Positions 27,862 through 38,147 of a stretch of DNA of 64,000 nucleotides are shown in pieces (the stretch's first letter is position 1; each line of letters begins with the position of its first letter). The translations under genes and the position numbers were made by a program. A model generated the notes under the pieces. The model was given only the letters and a program-made list of their open reading frames with translations. It was not told the DNA's origin and did not search any database. The DNA lies in assembly GCF_026460985.1 (NCBI RefSeq), contig NZ_JAPKNM010000051.1, forward strand, positions 53,814 to 117,813, read 5' to 3'. The DNA comes from Sphingomonas sp. Its GTDB lineage: Bacteria > Pseudomonadota > Alphaproteobacteria > Sphingomonadales > Sphingomonadaceae.

Positions 27862-28593
27862 TTAGCGAGGGCTTTCGCGAAGCGCAAGATCATTGCGCGA
27901 TGCGCCGACCGCATCTTCGGGCGCGAGCATGCCGTCGCGGGCCAGCGCGCGGGCGGCGGAGGCGAAATTCGGCGCGGAAAGAAAGGCATGGCGGGCGAGC
28001 AGCGGCGCGTCGGCGCCATCGTAGATCAGCCGCCGCATCGCGGGGTCGATCTCGACTCCCTCGAAGATTCGCACCACGCCCCCCTGCCCGCTCCCGCCGC
28101 AGCTCTCGCATCCCGGCGCGGACCACAGGATCGCACCCGGATCGAGCCCGAGCAAGGCGGCGCGCGACCCGAACGCCTGCACCGGCTGGCGGCAGAAGCG
28201 GCACAGCCCCGGCGCGAGTCGCTGGGCGATGACGAGGCGGAGCGCCGCGGCGAGCGCGAAGCGGTCGTTCGCGAGCCGGCGGAGGGTCAGGATGGTGTCG
28301 ACGGCGTCGCCGCTGTCGAACCAGGCGAGCACCAGCCCGCGATCGGCGGCCTCGACCACGAGATTGGCGGCGATGCGATCGGCGATCACGCCGCCCAGCG
28401 GGATTCCGAAGCGGCGATGGAGCGCCACAGCGCTATCCTCGGCGCCGGGGCCGGCGATCGCGATCATGCCCGTGAGCCGGTCGGCGGTGCGTTCGATCGC
28501 AGCGGCCAGCCGCGCCGGCACCCCCAGCATCTGCAACGCATCGGGCCCCGCCGACAGCGGTGGTTCGGCTTCGAGCTGGGTGTCGACGGCCAT
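27862..28593 (-). CDS. Truncated/degenerate GspE/PilB-like ATPase-family protein without Walker A
   Basis: RLTGMIAIAGPGAEDSAVAL in the Walker A position; VIADRIAANLVVEAADRGLVLAWFDSGDAVDTILTLRRL; LRLVIAQRLAPGLCRFCRQPV...CESCGGSGQGGVVRIFEGVEIDPAMRRLI. Confidence 0.75.
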   Translation of the reverse strand: MAVDTQLEAEPPLSAGPDALQMLGVPARLAAAIERTADRLTGMIAIAGPGAEDSAVALHRRFGIPLGGVIADRIAANLVVEAADRGLVLAWFDSGDAVDTILTLRRLANDRFALAAALRLVIAQRLAPGLCRFCRQPVQAFGSRAALLGLDPGAILWSAPGCESCGGSGQGGVVRIFEGVEIDPAMRRLIYDGADAPLLARHAFLSAPNFASAARALARDGMLAPEDAVGASRNDLALRESPR

Positions 28594-28702
28594 GGCGCTC
28601 GACTGCCCGCGCAATGTGACGGCTTGCTTGCGCTTTTGTTACGCCGGCATTTGCAGGCGTGGATACTGGCGAAATGCCCGCGTTTTTGGCAGAATCGCCG
28701 CG

Positions 28703-29383
28703 ATGCAGACCATGACCGATACGCTGTCCACCGTCCCCAATTTCGGCGCCGGACACCCTTCCGAGCCCGTGATAGCGCACCTCCTCGGCCAGCCGGGCGT
28801 GCAGCGCGTGCCCAATCCCAAGGTGGCGATGTTCATCGCGAAGAGGTTCCTCGATCCCGAATTCAGCCGGAAGCTGGTCGAGCAGATCGACGCACGTCGC
28901 CGTCCCTCGACCATCGCCGACGCCAACGGCGACTACGCCTTCCGCACCAGCGAGACCTGCGACCTCGATGTCGATGATCCGCTGGTGATGGAGTTGAAGC
29001 GCCGGATCATCGCTCTTACCGGGCTCGATCCCGCCCATGCCGAGCCGATGCAGGGGCAGCGCTACGAAGTGGGCCAGGAGTTCAAGGCGCACACCGACTA
29101 TTTCGAGCCCTCGGGCGCGGACTATGAGAAATATTGCAGCGTCGCCGGACAGCGCACCTGGACGGTGATGCTCTATCTCAACGAAGTCGAGGCCGGCGGC
29201 GTGACGCGCTTCAAGGCGATCGACAAGATGGTCGAGCCCGAGACCGGCAAGCTGCTCGCCTGGAACAATCTGCGCGCCAACGGCACGCCCAACCCCTCGA
29301 CGATCCACCACGCGATGAAGGTGCGCGCCGGCACCAAATACGTCATCACCCAATGGTTCCGCGAGCGTCCCTGGGGCTGGTGA
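28703..29383 (+). CDS. 2OG-Fe(II) oxygenase, prolyl 4-hydroxylase type
   Basis: QRYEVGQEFKAHTDYFEP (HxD), WTVMLYLNEVEAGGVTRF, STIHHAMKVRAGTKYVITQWFRERPW (distal H, R/K). Confidence 0.92.
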   Translation: MQTMTDTLSTVPNFGAGHPSEPVIAHLLGQPGVQRVPNPKVAMFIAKRFLDPEFSRKLVEQIDARRRPSTIADANGDYAFRTSETCDLDVDDPLVMELKRRIIALTGLDPAHAEPMQGQRYEVGQEFKAHTDYFEPSGADYEKYCSVAGQRTWTVMLYLNEVEAGGVTRFKAIDKMVEPETGKLLAWNNLRANGTPNPSTIHHAMKVRAGTKYVITQWFRERPWGW

Positions 29384-29385
29384 CA

Positions 29386-29437
29386 CTGAAAAGGGCCCCG
29401 GCAGGCGCTTAGCCTGCCGGAGCCCTCTCTCCCTTTT
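29386..29437. terminator. Bidirectional hairpin terminator between convergent genes
   Basis: aaaagggccccggcaggcgcttagcctgccggagccctctctccctttt. Confidence 0.7.
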
Positions 29438-29443
29438 GCTCCG

Positions 29444-32149
29444 TCAGAACTTGGCGGTGAGCCCGGCCGAGAAGACGCGGCCGAGCCGGTAGCGGTTGAT
29501 GTCCACCGTGCCCGCCTCGAACTGCTGGAACTCGCGGTAGCGCGTGCCGGTGAGGTTGCGTCCCTCGAGCTTGAGCTCGAAATCGACGCCTCCGAGCGTC
29601 AGGCCCTGCCGCGCGACGAGGTCGAGGCGGATGCCCGGCCGCTCGACGATGTCGGGAAGCAGGTTGGCGCCGCGATTGGTCACGCGATCGCTCGCATAAT
29701 TGAACAGCAGGGTCAGCTGCGAGAGCGAGTCGGTATCCTCGATGCCAACCTGCACGTTGACGAGATGGTCGGACTGGCCGGTGAGCGGCGCGCCATCGCG
29801 GAACAGCTGGGTGGCGGGCACGAGCACCGCGACGCCGCTGCCGTTCTGGATCGGGCTCGGCACCAGGGTGTCGTCCGAATTGATACTCGACTTGGTGTAG
29901 GTGTAGTTGGCGACCAGCATCAGACGCCGGCCCGCGCCGAGGAACTCGAGCGGGAAGTATTTCTGCACCTCGACCTCACCGCCCCAGAGCGTCGCGCTCG
30001 GCGCATAGGAGAAGCCGGTCTGCAGCGCCGAATCGGGCGTCGGGAAGAAGGCGACCTGCTCGGTCGGGTTGTCGATCTTCTTGTAGAAGCCCGCCGCGGT
30101 GATGCGCTGGTTGCGACCGAAGAACCACTCCCAGCGGCCTTCGAAGTTGAGCAGCTTGGCGTCGACCAGCTCGGGGTTGCCGAAGAACAGGCGGTCGGAC
30201 TCGAAATCGCGATAGACCTGCGGTGCGAGCTCGCGGAACTGCGGGCGGGCGATGGTCTTCGACCCGTGCAGGCGGAACTGCATGTCCTGCGCGAAATTCC
30301 AGGTGATGGTCGCCGCGGGCAGCCAATAGCCGTTGTTCAGGTGCGTGCCCTGGAACAGCGCGCTGTTGGTGGTGACGCTCTGCTCGCCCTTCTCGTAGCG
30401 GACGCCGGCGGTCGCGCGGAGGCCATCGGCCAGCTCGCCCTCGAGCTGGACATAGCCCGCATTGATGCGCAGCTGTGCGTTATACTCTGCCGCACCCTGC
30501 GCGTTCGACAGGTTGAACAGCCGGATACAGCCGTCTTCCTCGGGCACCGTGGTCGGATTGACGCACGCATTCATGATCGAATCGATCGAAAGCAGCATGT
30601 CCGGCCGCAGATAGCTGGCCGGCGCCGGGATCGAACCGCCGTCGAAGCTGCGATAGCGGAAGTCGAAGCGCGTCGACTGGCGCTGGGCGTCGCTGAAATA
30701 ATAGCCCGCCGAGACCGTCACCGGCCGGGCGAAGGGCAGCTTGTAGCCGAAGTCCGCCTGCGCGCTCCACAGATCCTCGTCGAGCTCGCTGAACGCGATC
30801 GTCGCCGATTCGCCGAGGCCGTTGAGGCTGTTCACATAAGCGTTGCGGACCGGATCGAGGCGGTAGCTGAAGAAGCGCTCGTACGGCGCGTTGCGCTGCG
30901 TATTGGCGAAGCTGCCGCGCAGATCGACGGTGAAGTCGTCGAACTTGAACTCGGTGGCGAGCTGCGTGTCGATCAGCTGGCGCTCGAACCAGTTGGTGTT
31001 CTGCTGGAGCACCGCGTCGCCGCTGCTGTTCGGATAGACCGTGGCGGCGCTGAGCCGCGCCTGCTTGAGCGTGTCGTGGATGTAGAGCGTGGTCCAGCGA
31101 ATCTTGTGCTCGCCGAATTCCGCGCCCAGCCCGAACATGCCGTTGTTGGTGATGCGGTTGTCGGTCAGCACGGTACGGAAGTCGCTGCGGAGCGCGCCCG
31201 ACTGATCGGCGGTGTCCTGCTGCACGGCCTCGCGCGTGAGGAAGCTGTTGCCCAGGCTCGCGGTCGCGATGATGCCGAGCCGCACGCCGCTCACGTCGAG
31301 CGTGTGGCCAGCGCTGATCTCGCCGTTCCAGTTGACCGGGATATGATCGTTCCGCTGGAGCAGCGTCGTCTCGGCATTGGTGAGCTGGGCGACCTGCGAC
31401 GAGTAGAAGACGCTGGTGTTGAGCCCACCCAGACGGATGAAGGCGGGCATGTCGCGCTCGCCGGTGTCGTAGCCGAGCGAGTCGAGCCGGCCGCCGTCAT
31501 AGACGTAGCCGAACTGGTTGGTGGTCGCCGAGTCGTAGCCGAGCGAGCCGCCGACCTGGACGAACGATTCCTCCGGCACCGCACGCGTCGTGAGATTGAT
31601 CACGCCGCCGCCGAACTCGCCGGCATAATTGACCGAATAGGTCTTCTGGACGAGCGCGCTGCCGACGATCGTCGTCGGGAAGATGTCGAGCGGCACGGTG
31701 CGGCGCAGCGGCTCGGGGCTCGGCAAGGGCGAACCGTTGAGCAGCGACGAGGAATAGCGGTCGCCGAGGCCGCGCACGAAGACGAAGCCGTTGCCGACGA
31801 CGCTGAGGCCGGTGACGCGGGTGAGCGCGCCGGCAATGTCGCCCTCGCCCGTCCGGGCGATATCCTCGGTCGAGAGGACCGACACCACCTGCGGCGTCGC
31901 GCGGACGACGTTGGGGATGTTGCGGCCGGTGACGACGATCTCTTCGCCGGCACCTGGATCGAAGCCCGGCGCGGAGACTTCGGGCTCCGCCTCGGGCACG
32001 TCCTGCGTCACGGCCGGGTCGGCGGCGGGCGCCGACGGCGGGGCCGTCTGGTCACTCGGGGCGGTTCCCGCGACCTGCGCAAGCGCGGCGGGGCTCACCA
32101 GCTGGGTCGTGGCGGCGAGCAGGGTGGCGAAGGCGATCTGTCTGGTCAT
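29444..32149 (-). CDS. TonB-dependent receptor
   Basis: Signal peptide, plug domain EEIVVTGRNIPNVVRATPQVVSVLSTEDIARTGEGDIAGALTRVTGLSVVGNGFVFVRGLGDRYSSSLLNG; C-terminal RLGRVFSAGLTAKF. Confidence 0.93.
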   Translation of the reverse strand: MTRQIAFATLLAATTQLVSPAALAQVAGTAPSDQTAPPSAPAADPAVTQDVPEAEPEVSAPGFDPGAGEEIVVTGRNIPNVVRATPQVVSVLSTEDIARTGEGDIAGALTRVTGLSVVGNGFVFVRGLGDRYSSSLLNGSPLPSPEPLRRTVPLDIFPTTIVGSALVQKTYSVNYAGEFGGGVINLTTRAVPEESFVQVGGSLGYDSATTNQFGYVYDGGRLDSLGYDTGERDMPAFIRLGGLNTSVFYSSQVAQLTNAETTLLQRNDHIPVNWNGEISAGHTLDVSGVRLGIIATASLGNSFLTREAVQQDTADQSGALRSDFRTVLTDNRITNNGMFGLGAEFGEHKIRWTTLYIHDTLKQARLSAATVYPNSSGDAVLQQNTNWFERQLIDTQLATEFKFDDFTVDLRGSFANTQRNAPYERFFSYRLDPVRNAYVNSLNGLGESATIAFSELDEDLWSAQADFGYKLPFARPVTVSAGYYFSDAQRQSTRFDFRYRSFDGGSIPAPASYLRPDMLLSIDSIMNACVNPTTVPEEDGCIRLFNLSNAQGAAEYNAQLRINAGYVQLEGELADGLRATAGVRYEKGEQSVTTNSALFQGTHLNNGYWLPAATITWNFAQDMQFRLHGSKTIARPQFRELAPQVYRDFESDRLFFGNPELVDAKLLNFEGRWEWFFGRNQRITAAGFYKKIDNPTEQVAFFPTPDSALQTGFSYAPSATLWGGEVEVQKYFPLEFLGAGRRLMLVANYTYTKSSINSDDTLVPSPIQNGSGVAVLVPATQLFRDGAPLTGQSDHLVNVQVGIEDTDSLSQLTLLFNYASDRVTNRGANLLPDIVERPGIRLDLVARQGLTLGGVDFELKLEGRNLTGTRYREFQQFEAGTVDINRYRLGRVFSAGLTAKF

Positions 32150-32240
32150 GGCTGCGGGTCCGGAACAAGGGCTGGGTAGGCAGAGGCCGGGGCCGCGCTT
32201 GGCGCGCTGCCCCGGCCCTGCTGCTCGGCTGGCGCGCCGG

Positions 32241-33881
32241 TTACGCGCCGTTGCAGGCGAGGTAGATCGAGTTGAACACCGGCGGACCTTCCTCCTGCAG
32301 CGCGGCATTGGCCGGCCGGATGGTGGACTTGCCGCCATTGGCGTCGACGCCCGCGACGATGTTGATGCAGGGGCCCACCGCCTTGACGATGCCGTTCACG
32401 AAGGTGAAGTCGGCGCCGCCGCGGAGACGGATCGCCGCCGGCGCCGTGCTCGTCTGGATGAAGGTGAAGTTCGACACGCGGCCGAAGGTACGCGGCAGCA
32501 GGTCTTCGTTGCCGTTCGAGTCGATCTCCATCGAGAAGGAGTCGCTGGTGGCGCCGATGGTCTTCTGGGCGGTGATCAGGAACTGGACGAACCCGCGCCA
32601 GCCCACGTCCACGTCGAGGCCGTCATCGTCGGCGCCGGTGATCGCCAGGTAACGCATGTTGGTGGTGCCGCCGAACACTTCGATGCCGTCGTCCGAGCTG
32701 TTGTGGACCTGGACGTGGTCGATCGTGGTGCCCGAGCCGGTGCCGCCGAGGGTCAGGCCCTGAAGCTCGTTGCCCGGGGTGATCTCGATGCCCGAATAGC
32801 GGATCTGGACATACTGGACCGTGCCGCTGCTGTCGTTGGCCACCGCGCCGCCGTAGAGAGCGTTGCCCGTGCCCTCGACCACCGCTTCGCAGGTCGTGCT
32901 GGTGCCGCCGGCGTTGTTGGTGCCGCTGATGCAGTTCGCGATCGGCGCGCGGCCGGCGAGGATCACGCCGCCCCACTGGCCCTGCGTCGAGTCGCTGGTG
33001 CCCGCGGCGTTGAGGTTCTGCTGCGAGGTGAAGATGATCGGCGCTGCGGCGGTGCCGACTGCGTTCATCTTCGAACCGCGATTGACGACCAGGAAGTCGT
33101 TCGCCGCATCGTTCGCATTGGCGATGACGATCACGCCCGGATCGATGTTGAGCGTCGCAGCGGCGCCGCCGGCAGCCGCGCCCGAGATGCCGAGATCGAC
33201 GCCGACGTCGACGCGGCCGTTGATCTGATAGGCGACGCCGTCGACGCGCGGCAGCGCGAGCGTGCCGGCGACAACCGCGGGCAGGCGGCAGATGCGGTAA
33301 TTGTTGACGGTGCCGGCATCGGTGGTGCCCGTCGCGCAGGCGGTCGCGGCAGGCGCCGCGGCGGTGCGGGCAAGCGAACCGGTGCAGCTATTGGCCGCCG
33401 GGATGCTGGCCGAAGTGGTGAAGTTCAGCGTCGACGAGCTGCAGGTCCAGTCGCGGAACGCCGTGTCGTTGGCGTTGGCCACCGCGCCGATGAACGCGGT
33501 CGAGACGAGGAAGGTCGAACCCGTCGGATTGAGCGACGTCGCGTTGAACGGAGTCGCCGTAGCCGCGGCACCGGCGGGCGTGATGCCGCCGGTGAGCGGA
33601 GCGCTGCCGTTCAGCGTGTTGTTGGTGCCCGCGTTGAAGATCGCCAGCTGCTCGTCGAGCGTGACGGTCACGCCGCTCTGCGTCGTCTGCGCGAAATTGG
33701 CGGTCGGCGTCGGCGTGGCGGTCGGGCTCGGCGTCGGGGTCGGGGCCGCGGGGGTCGGCGTCGGGAAGACGATCGTGCCCGCACCGGGCGAGGCGACGCT
33801 GCTGGCGCCGTCACAGGATGCGAGCGCAAGGCTCGCGCAGCTTGTCAGCAGGACGAGGCTGAGGCGATGGAAGCTGGCCAT
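32241..33881 (-). CDS. Secreted lipoprotein with PTPTPT linker and parallel beta-helix-like repeats
   Basis: Lipobox-like LALASC, low-complexity PTPTPAAPTPTPSPTATPTPT, repeated short beta-rich units (GTTIDHVQVHNSSDDGIEVFGGTTNMRYLAITGADDDGLDVD). Confidence 0.7.
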   Translation of the reverse strand: MASFHRLSLVLLTSCASLALASCDGASSVASPGAGTIVFPTPTPAAPTPTPSPTATPTPTANFAQTTQSGVTVTLDEQLAIFNAGTNNTLNGSAPLTGGITPAGAAATATPFNATSLNPTGSTFLVSTAFIGAVANANDTAFRDWTCSSSTLNFTTSASIPAANSCTGSLARTAAAPAATACATGTTDAGTVNNYRICRLPAVVAGTLALPRVDGVAYQINGRVDVGVDLGISGAAAGGAAATLNIDPGVIVIANANDAANDFLVVNRGSKMNAVGTAAAPIIFTSQQNLNAAGTSDSTQGQWGGVILAGRAPIANCISGTNNAGGTSTTCEAVVEGTGNALYGGAVANDSSGTVQYVQIRYSGIEITPGNELQGLTLGGTGSGTTIDHVQVHNSSDDGIEVFGGTTNMRYLAITGADDDGLDVDVGWRGFVQFLITAQKTIGATSDSFSMEIDSNGNEDLLPRTFGRVSNFTFIQTSTAPAAIRLRGGADFTFVNGIVKAVGPCINIVAGVDANGGKSTIRPANAALQEEGPPVFNSIYLACNGA

Positions 33882-34226
33882 AAAGTCTCCGTTCCGGCGG
33901 AAATGCCGGGTTGCGCGGGGTGGGCGAATGGACGGGATCGACTCGGTTCCCCCTGCCGATCACGAGGGCTGCGCTAGGAGGCTTGCGTGACGTCTCGGCG
34001 TGAATTCAGAGACTCTCACGCGTCATTTATATGACAAATGAGTTACGTTGCTGCAGGAGCGCAACGAGCGCGACCCGCCGAGCCACCGGGCGGAATCCTG
34101 CATCGCCGCGGCCCTGAACCGGCGCACCATCACCCATGAGCCTGGCTAATGGGTCTCGCGAGAAATGGTGGTTTGTGCCGCCGTCCCTGCTGCGATCATT
34201 TCACTCGCGCAAAGGGAGATCACGAT

Positions 34227-35129
34227 ATGTCCATTCGAGCCGCGCTCGCTGCCACACTGCTGTCGTCGACGGCACCCGCACAACAAGCGGACGATCCGCT
34301 GCTTCGCCCGATCGCTCCCGAAAGCGCCACGAAATGGCTGGGGCCGGAGGCGCCGATCCGCGTATTCGGCAATTTCTATCTGGTCGGCTTCGAGGGCCTC
34401 AACGTCGGGCTGATCGACACCGGCGCCGGGCTGATCCTGATCGATGGCGCCGTGCCGCAGGGCGTTCGGGCGATCGAGGCGAACATCCGCAAGCTCGGCT
34501 TCCGGGTCGAGGATGTGAAGTACATCCTGAGCACCGAACCGCATTACGATCACGCCGGCGGCATCGCCGCCCTTGCGCGCGACAGCGGGGCCACCGTTAT
34601 TGCAGGCACGGCCGCCGCGACGGTGCTGCGGGGCGGTACCGATCCCTCGGACGCGCAGGCGAGCTGGCTGGAGCCCTTCCCTGCCGTGTCGCGGCTGCGC
34701 ATGGTTCGCGACGGCGAACGGATCCGACTGGGCGCGGTGACGGTCACCGCCCGCGCCACGCCGGGCCACACCCGGGGAAGCACCAGTTGGACCTGGCAAA
34801 GCTGCGAGGGCCGTCAGTGCCGCACGATCGTCTTCGCCGCCAGCCTCAATCCCGTGGCGCCGCCGGCCTACCGCTTCTCCAATCCCGACCATGCGTGGCT
34901 GATCGCCTCGTTCCGCCAGTCGTTCGCAACGATGCGCCGCATGCCCTGCGACATCCTCATCACCGCGCACCCGAGCCAGTCCGGGGGAGCCGAGAAACGC
35001 CAGCGTCTCGGCCAGAGGGCGAAGCCCAACCCCTATATCGATCCGGACGCGTGCCGGGCCTATGCCCAGGATTTCGCGGCAGCACTCGACGAACGGCTGG
35101 CGCAAGAGCGCGCGCCGCGAGCGCAGTAG
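34227..35129 (+). CDS. Subclass B3 metallo-beta-lactamase-like hydrolase with E-x-H-x-D-H motif
   Basis: NFYLVGFEGLNVGLIDTGAGLILIDGAVPQ; STEPHYDHAGGIAAL; RATPGHTRGSTSW; TAHPSQSGGAEKRQ. Confidence 0.85.
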   Translation: MSIRAALAATLLSSTAPAQQADDPLLRPIAPESATKWLGPEAPIRVFGNFYLVGFEGLNVGLIDTGAGLILIDGAVPQGVRAIEANIRKLGFRVEDVKYILSTEPHYDHAGGIAALARDSGATVIAGTAAATVLRGGTDPSDAQASWLEPFPAVSRLRMVRDGERIRLGAVTVTARATPGHTRGSTSWTWQSCEGRQCRTIVFAASLNPVAPPAYRFSNPDHAWLIASFRQSFATMRRMPCDILITAHPSQSGGAEKRQRLGQRAKPNPYIDPDACRAYAQDFAAALDERLAQERAPRAQ

Positions 35130-35133
35130 ATAC

Positions 35134-35172
35134 GAAAAAGCCCGCCGGTCACGGGAACCGGCGGGCTTCTCT
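35134..35172. terminator. Hairpin terminator aaaaagcccgccggtcacgggaaccggcgggctt
   Basis: Stem GCCCGCCGGT/ACCGGCGGGC flanked by A-run and T-rich end. Confidence 0.8.
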
Positions 35173-35175
35173 ACA

Positions 35176-35250
35176 TGGTGGGCGCGGCAAGGATTGAACT
35201 TGCGACCCCTGCGGTGTGAACACAGTGCTCTACCACTGAGCTACGCGCCC
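35176..35250 (-). tRNA. tRNA-Val (anticodon CAC)
   Basis: Minus strand GGGCGCGTAGCTCAGTGGTAGAGCACTGTGTTCACACCGCAGGGGTCGCAAGTTCAATCCTTGCCGCGCCCACCA. Confidence 0.95.
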
Positions 35251-35335
35251 ATTCGCCTTTCGGCGGAAACGGGAAGCGGGCCTTTAGGGGCAGCGGGGTG
35301 CGCTGTCCAGCCCCAAAGGCCGCTTTATCCCCTGG

Positions 35336-35608
35336 TCAGTTGACCGAATCCTTGAGGCCCTTGCCCGCCTTGAACTTGGGCTGGTTCGACGCCTTGATCG
35401 TCATCTCCTCGCCGGTGCGCGGGTTGCGGCCGGTCGAGGCCTTGCGCTTGCTGACCGAGAAGGTGCCGAAGCCGACCAGGCGAACTTCGTCGCCCTTCTT
35501 GAGCGCGGTCGAGATCGCATCGAACACTGCCTCGACGGCCTTGGTGGCGTCACCCTTGCCGAGGCCGGAGGTCTCCGCGACCGTCCCGATCAGCTCTTGC
35601 TTGTTCAT
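35336..35608 (-). CDS. hupB: DNA-binding protein HU
   Basis: MNKQELIGTVAETSGLGKGDATKAVEAVFDAISTALKKGDEVRLVGFGTFSVSKRKASTGRNPRTGEE. Confidence 0.96.
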   Translation of the reverse strand: MNKQELIGTVAETSGLGKGDATKAVEAVFDAISTALKKGDEVRLVGFGTFSVSKRKASTGRNPRTGEEMTIKASNQPKFKAGKGLKDSVN

Positions 35609-35750
35609 GCTGGTGGATTCCCCCTGAGTGAGTGCGTCGAAAATGAATCGAAAATGAGTCGCGGCGGCAAGCCGAGTAAGCCAGTCAGCACGCGACCGCC
35701 GCCGCTGTCAAACCCTCAGCGGCGGTTGCGTGCCAAAAAGCGACGTGACC

Positions 35751-38147
35751 TCAATGGTGAACGGCGTCGCCGATCCCCGGCACGTGCGCCGGCGGCTGGG
35801 CCGCGAGCTCGTCGGCGTCGGTCCAGTCGATCGCGGTGAGCGGCTCGGTGAGCGCGAGCCGCAGCACTTCGTCGACATGGGCGACGGGAACGATCTCGAG
35901 CCCTTCGCGGATATTCGCGGGGATCTCGGCAAGGTCCTTCTCGTTCTCCTGCGGGATCAGCACGGTCTTGATCCCGCCGCGGAGCGCCGCGAGCAGCTTC
36001 TCCTTCAATCCGCCGATCGGCAGCACCCTGCCCCGAAGCGTGACCTCACCGGTCATCGCTACGTCCTTGCGCACCGCGACGCCGGTGAGCGTCGAGACGA
36101 TCGAGGTGACCAGCCCGATGCCCGCCGACGGACCGTCCTTCGGCACCGCGCCTTCAGGCAAGTGGACATGGATGTCCTTGCGCGCGAACAGGCTCGGCTT
36201 GATGCCATAGCTGGGTGAGCGTGCCTTGACGAAGCTGAACGCGGCCTCGACCGATTCCTTCATCACGTCGCCCAGCTTGCCCGTCGTCTTGATCGCGCCC
36301 TTGCCGGGCACGGTGACGCTCTCGATCGTCAGCAGCTCGCCGCCTACCTCGGTCCAGGCGAGCCCGGTGACCGCACCGATCTGGTTCTCCTCCTCGCCCA
36401 GGCCGTGGCGGTATTTCTGCACGCCGGCATATTCGTGGAGGTTCTCGGGCGTAATGGTGACCGAAGTCTCCTTGCCCTCGAGGATCTTGCGCAGCGCCTT
36501 GCGCGCGAGCTTGGCGATCTCGCGCTCGAGCGTGCGGACGCCCGCCTCGCGGGTGTATTTCTGGATCAGCGCGCGCAGCCCCTCGGGTGTGAGCGTGAAC
36601 TCGCCTTCCTTCAGCCCGTGCGCCTCGATCTGCTTATCGATCAGGTGGCGCTCGGCGATCTCGACCTTCTCGTCCTCGGTATAGCCCTCGAGCCGGATGA
36701 TCTCCATGCGGTCGAGCAAGGGCTGCGGCAGGTTGAGCGAGTTGGCGGTGCACACGAACATCACGTCCGAAAGATCGATGTCGATCTCCAGATAATGGTC
36801 GTTGAACTTGTTGTTCTGCTCGGGATCGAGCACCTCGAGCAGCGCCGAGGCGGGATCGCCGCGGAAATCCTGGCCGAGCTTGTCGATCTCGTCGAGCAGG
36901 AACAGCGGGTTCGACGCGCCTGCCTTGCGGAGGTTGGTGACGATCTTGCCCGGAAGCGAGCCGATATAGGTGCGGCGGTGGCCCCTAATTTCAGCTTCAT
37001 CCCGAACACCGCCAAGCGACTGGCGGATGAACTCGCGCCCGGTCGCCTTCGCGATCGACTTGCCGAGGCTGGTCTTGCCCACGCCCGGTGGGCCGACGAG
37101 GCACAGGATCGGCCCCTTCAGCTTGTTGGTGCGCGCCTGGACCGCGAGATACTCGACGATCCGGTCCTTGACCTTCTCGAGCGCGTAATGGTCCTGGTCG
37201 AGCACGCCCTGCGCCTCGGCGATGTCCTTCTTGAGCTTGGACTTCTTGCCCCAGGGCAGCCCAAGCAGCACGTCGAGATAGTTGCGCACGACGGTCGCCT
37301 CGGCGCTCATCGGCGCCATGGTCTTGAGCTTCTTGAGCTCGGCGGTCGCCTTGGTCCGCGCTTCCTTGGAGAGCTTGAGCGTGGCGATCTTCTGGGTGAG
37401 CTCGGCGACCTCGTCGCCGTCACCCTCGTCGCCCTCATTGCCCAGTTCGCGCTGGATCGCCTTCAATTGCTCGTTGAGATAATATTCGCGCTGGGTCTTC
37501 TCCATCTGGCGCTTCACGCGGCTGCGGATCTTCTTCTCGACCTGCAGCACGCCCAATTCGCCCTCCATGAAGGCGAACACCATCTCGAGGCGCTTCTGGG
37601 GATCCTTCTCGACGAGCAGCGACTGCTTGTCGGCTACCTTGACCGCGATGTTGGCGGCGACCGCGTCGGCAAGGCGCGAGGCGTCGTCGAGCTCGGCGAG
37701 CTGGACCGCGGTCTCGGCGGGCAGCTTGCGGTTGAGCTTGGCGTAATTCTCGAACTGGTCGACCACCGAGCGCATCAGCGCCTGGACCTCGGCGCCCTCG
37801 ACCTCGGCTTCCTCGGCGGGGCTGACGGTCGCGGTGAGGAACGCGCCCGATTCGTCGACCGTATCGAGCACGCCGCGCTCCTTGCCCGCGACCAGCACGC
37901 GCACGGTGCCGTCGGGCAGCTTGAGGAGCTGCAGCACCTCGGCGGAGACGCCGGTGTCGTACAGGTCCTCGCGGCCGGGATCGTCCTCGGCCGGATCGAG
38001 CTGGGCGACGAGGAAGATCTCCTTGTCGTCGGCCATCGCAGCCTCGAGCGCTGCCACCGACTTGTCGCGGCCCACGAAGAGCGGCACGATCATGTGCGGG
38101 AAGACGACGATGTCGCGAAGCGGCAGGACAGGATAGGACTGCTTCAT
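35751..38147 (-). CDS. lon: ATP-dependent protease Lon
   Basis: [38 protein letters not shown]; catalytic KDGPSAGI. Confidence 0.97.
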   Translation of the reverse strand: MKQSYPVLPLRDIVVFPHMIVPLFVGRDKSVAALEAAMADDKEIFLVAQLDPAEDDPGREDLYDTGVSAEVLQLLKLPDGTVRVLVAGKERGVLDTVDESGAFLTATVSPAEEAEVEGAEVQALMRSVVDQFENYAKLNRKLPAETAVQLAELDDASRLADAVAANIAVKVADKQSLLVEKDPQKRLEMVFAFMEGELGVLQVEKKIRSRVKRQMEKTQREYYLNEQLKAIQRELGNEGDEGDGDEVAELTQKIATLKLSKEARTKATAELKKLKTMAPMSAEATVVRNYLDVLLGLPWGKKSKLKKDIAEAQGVLDQDHYALEKVKDRIVEYLAVQARTNKLKGPILCLVGPPGVGKTSLGKSIAKATGREFIRQSLGGVRDEAEIRGHRRTYIGSLPGKIVTNLRKAGASNPLFLLDEIDKLGQDFRGDPASALLEVLDPEQNNKFNDHYLEIDIDLSDVMFVCTANSLNLPQPLLDRMEIIRLEGYTEDEKVEIAERHLIDKQIEAHGLKEGEFTLTPEGLRALIQKYTREAGVRTLEREIAKLARKALRKILEGKETSVTITPENLHEYAGVQKYRHGLGEEENQIGAVTGLAWTEVGGELLTIESVTVPGKGAIKTTGKLGDVMKESVEAAFSFVKARSPSYGIKPSLFARKDIHVHLPEGAVPKDGPSAGIGLVTSIVSTLTGVAVRKDVAMTGEVTLRGRVLPIGGLKEKLLAALRGGIKTVLIPQENEKDLAEIPANIREGLEIVPVAHVDEVLRLALTEPLTAIDWTDADELAAQPPAHVPGIGDAVHH

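Noticed and set aside
29765-32179. 804-aa plus-strand ORF opposite the TonB receptor
   Set aside because: Antisense artefact of GC codon bias; no domains.
33690-33780. Short tandem-like repeat (gtcggcgt/gtcggg units)
   Set aside because: Codes for the PTPTPT linker of the lipoprotein; ordinary low-complexity linker, not a separate repeat element.
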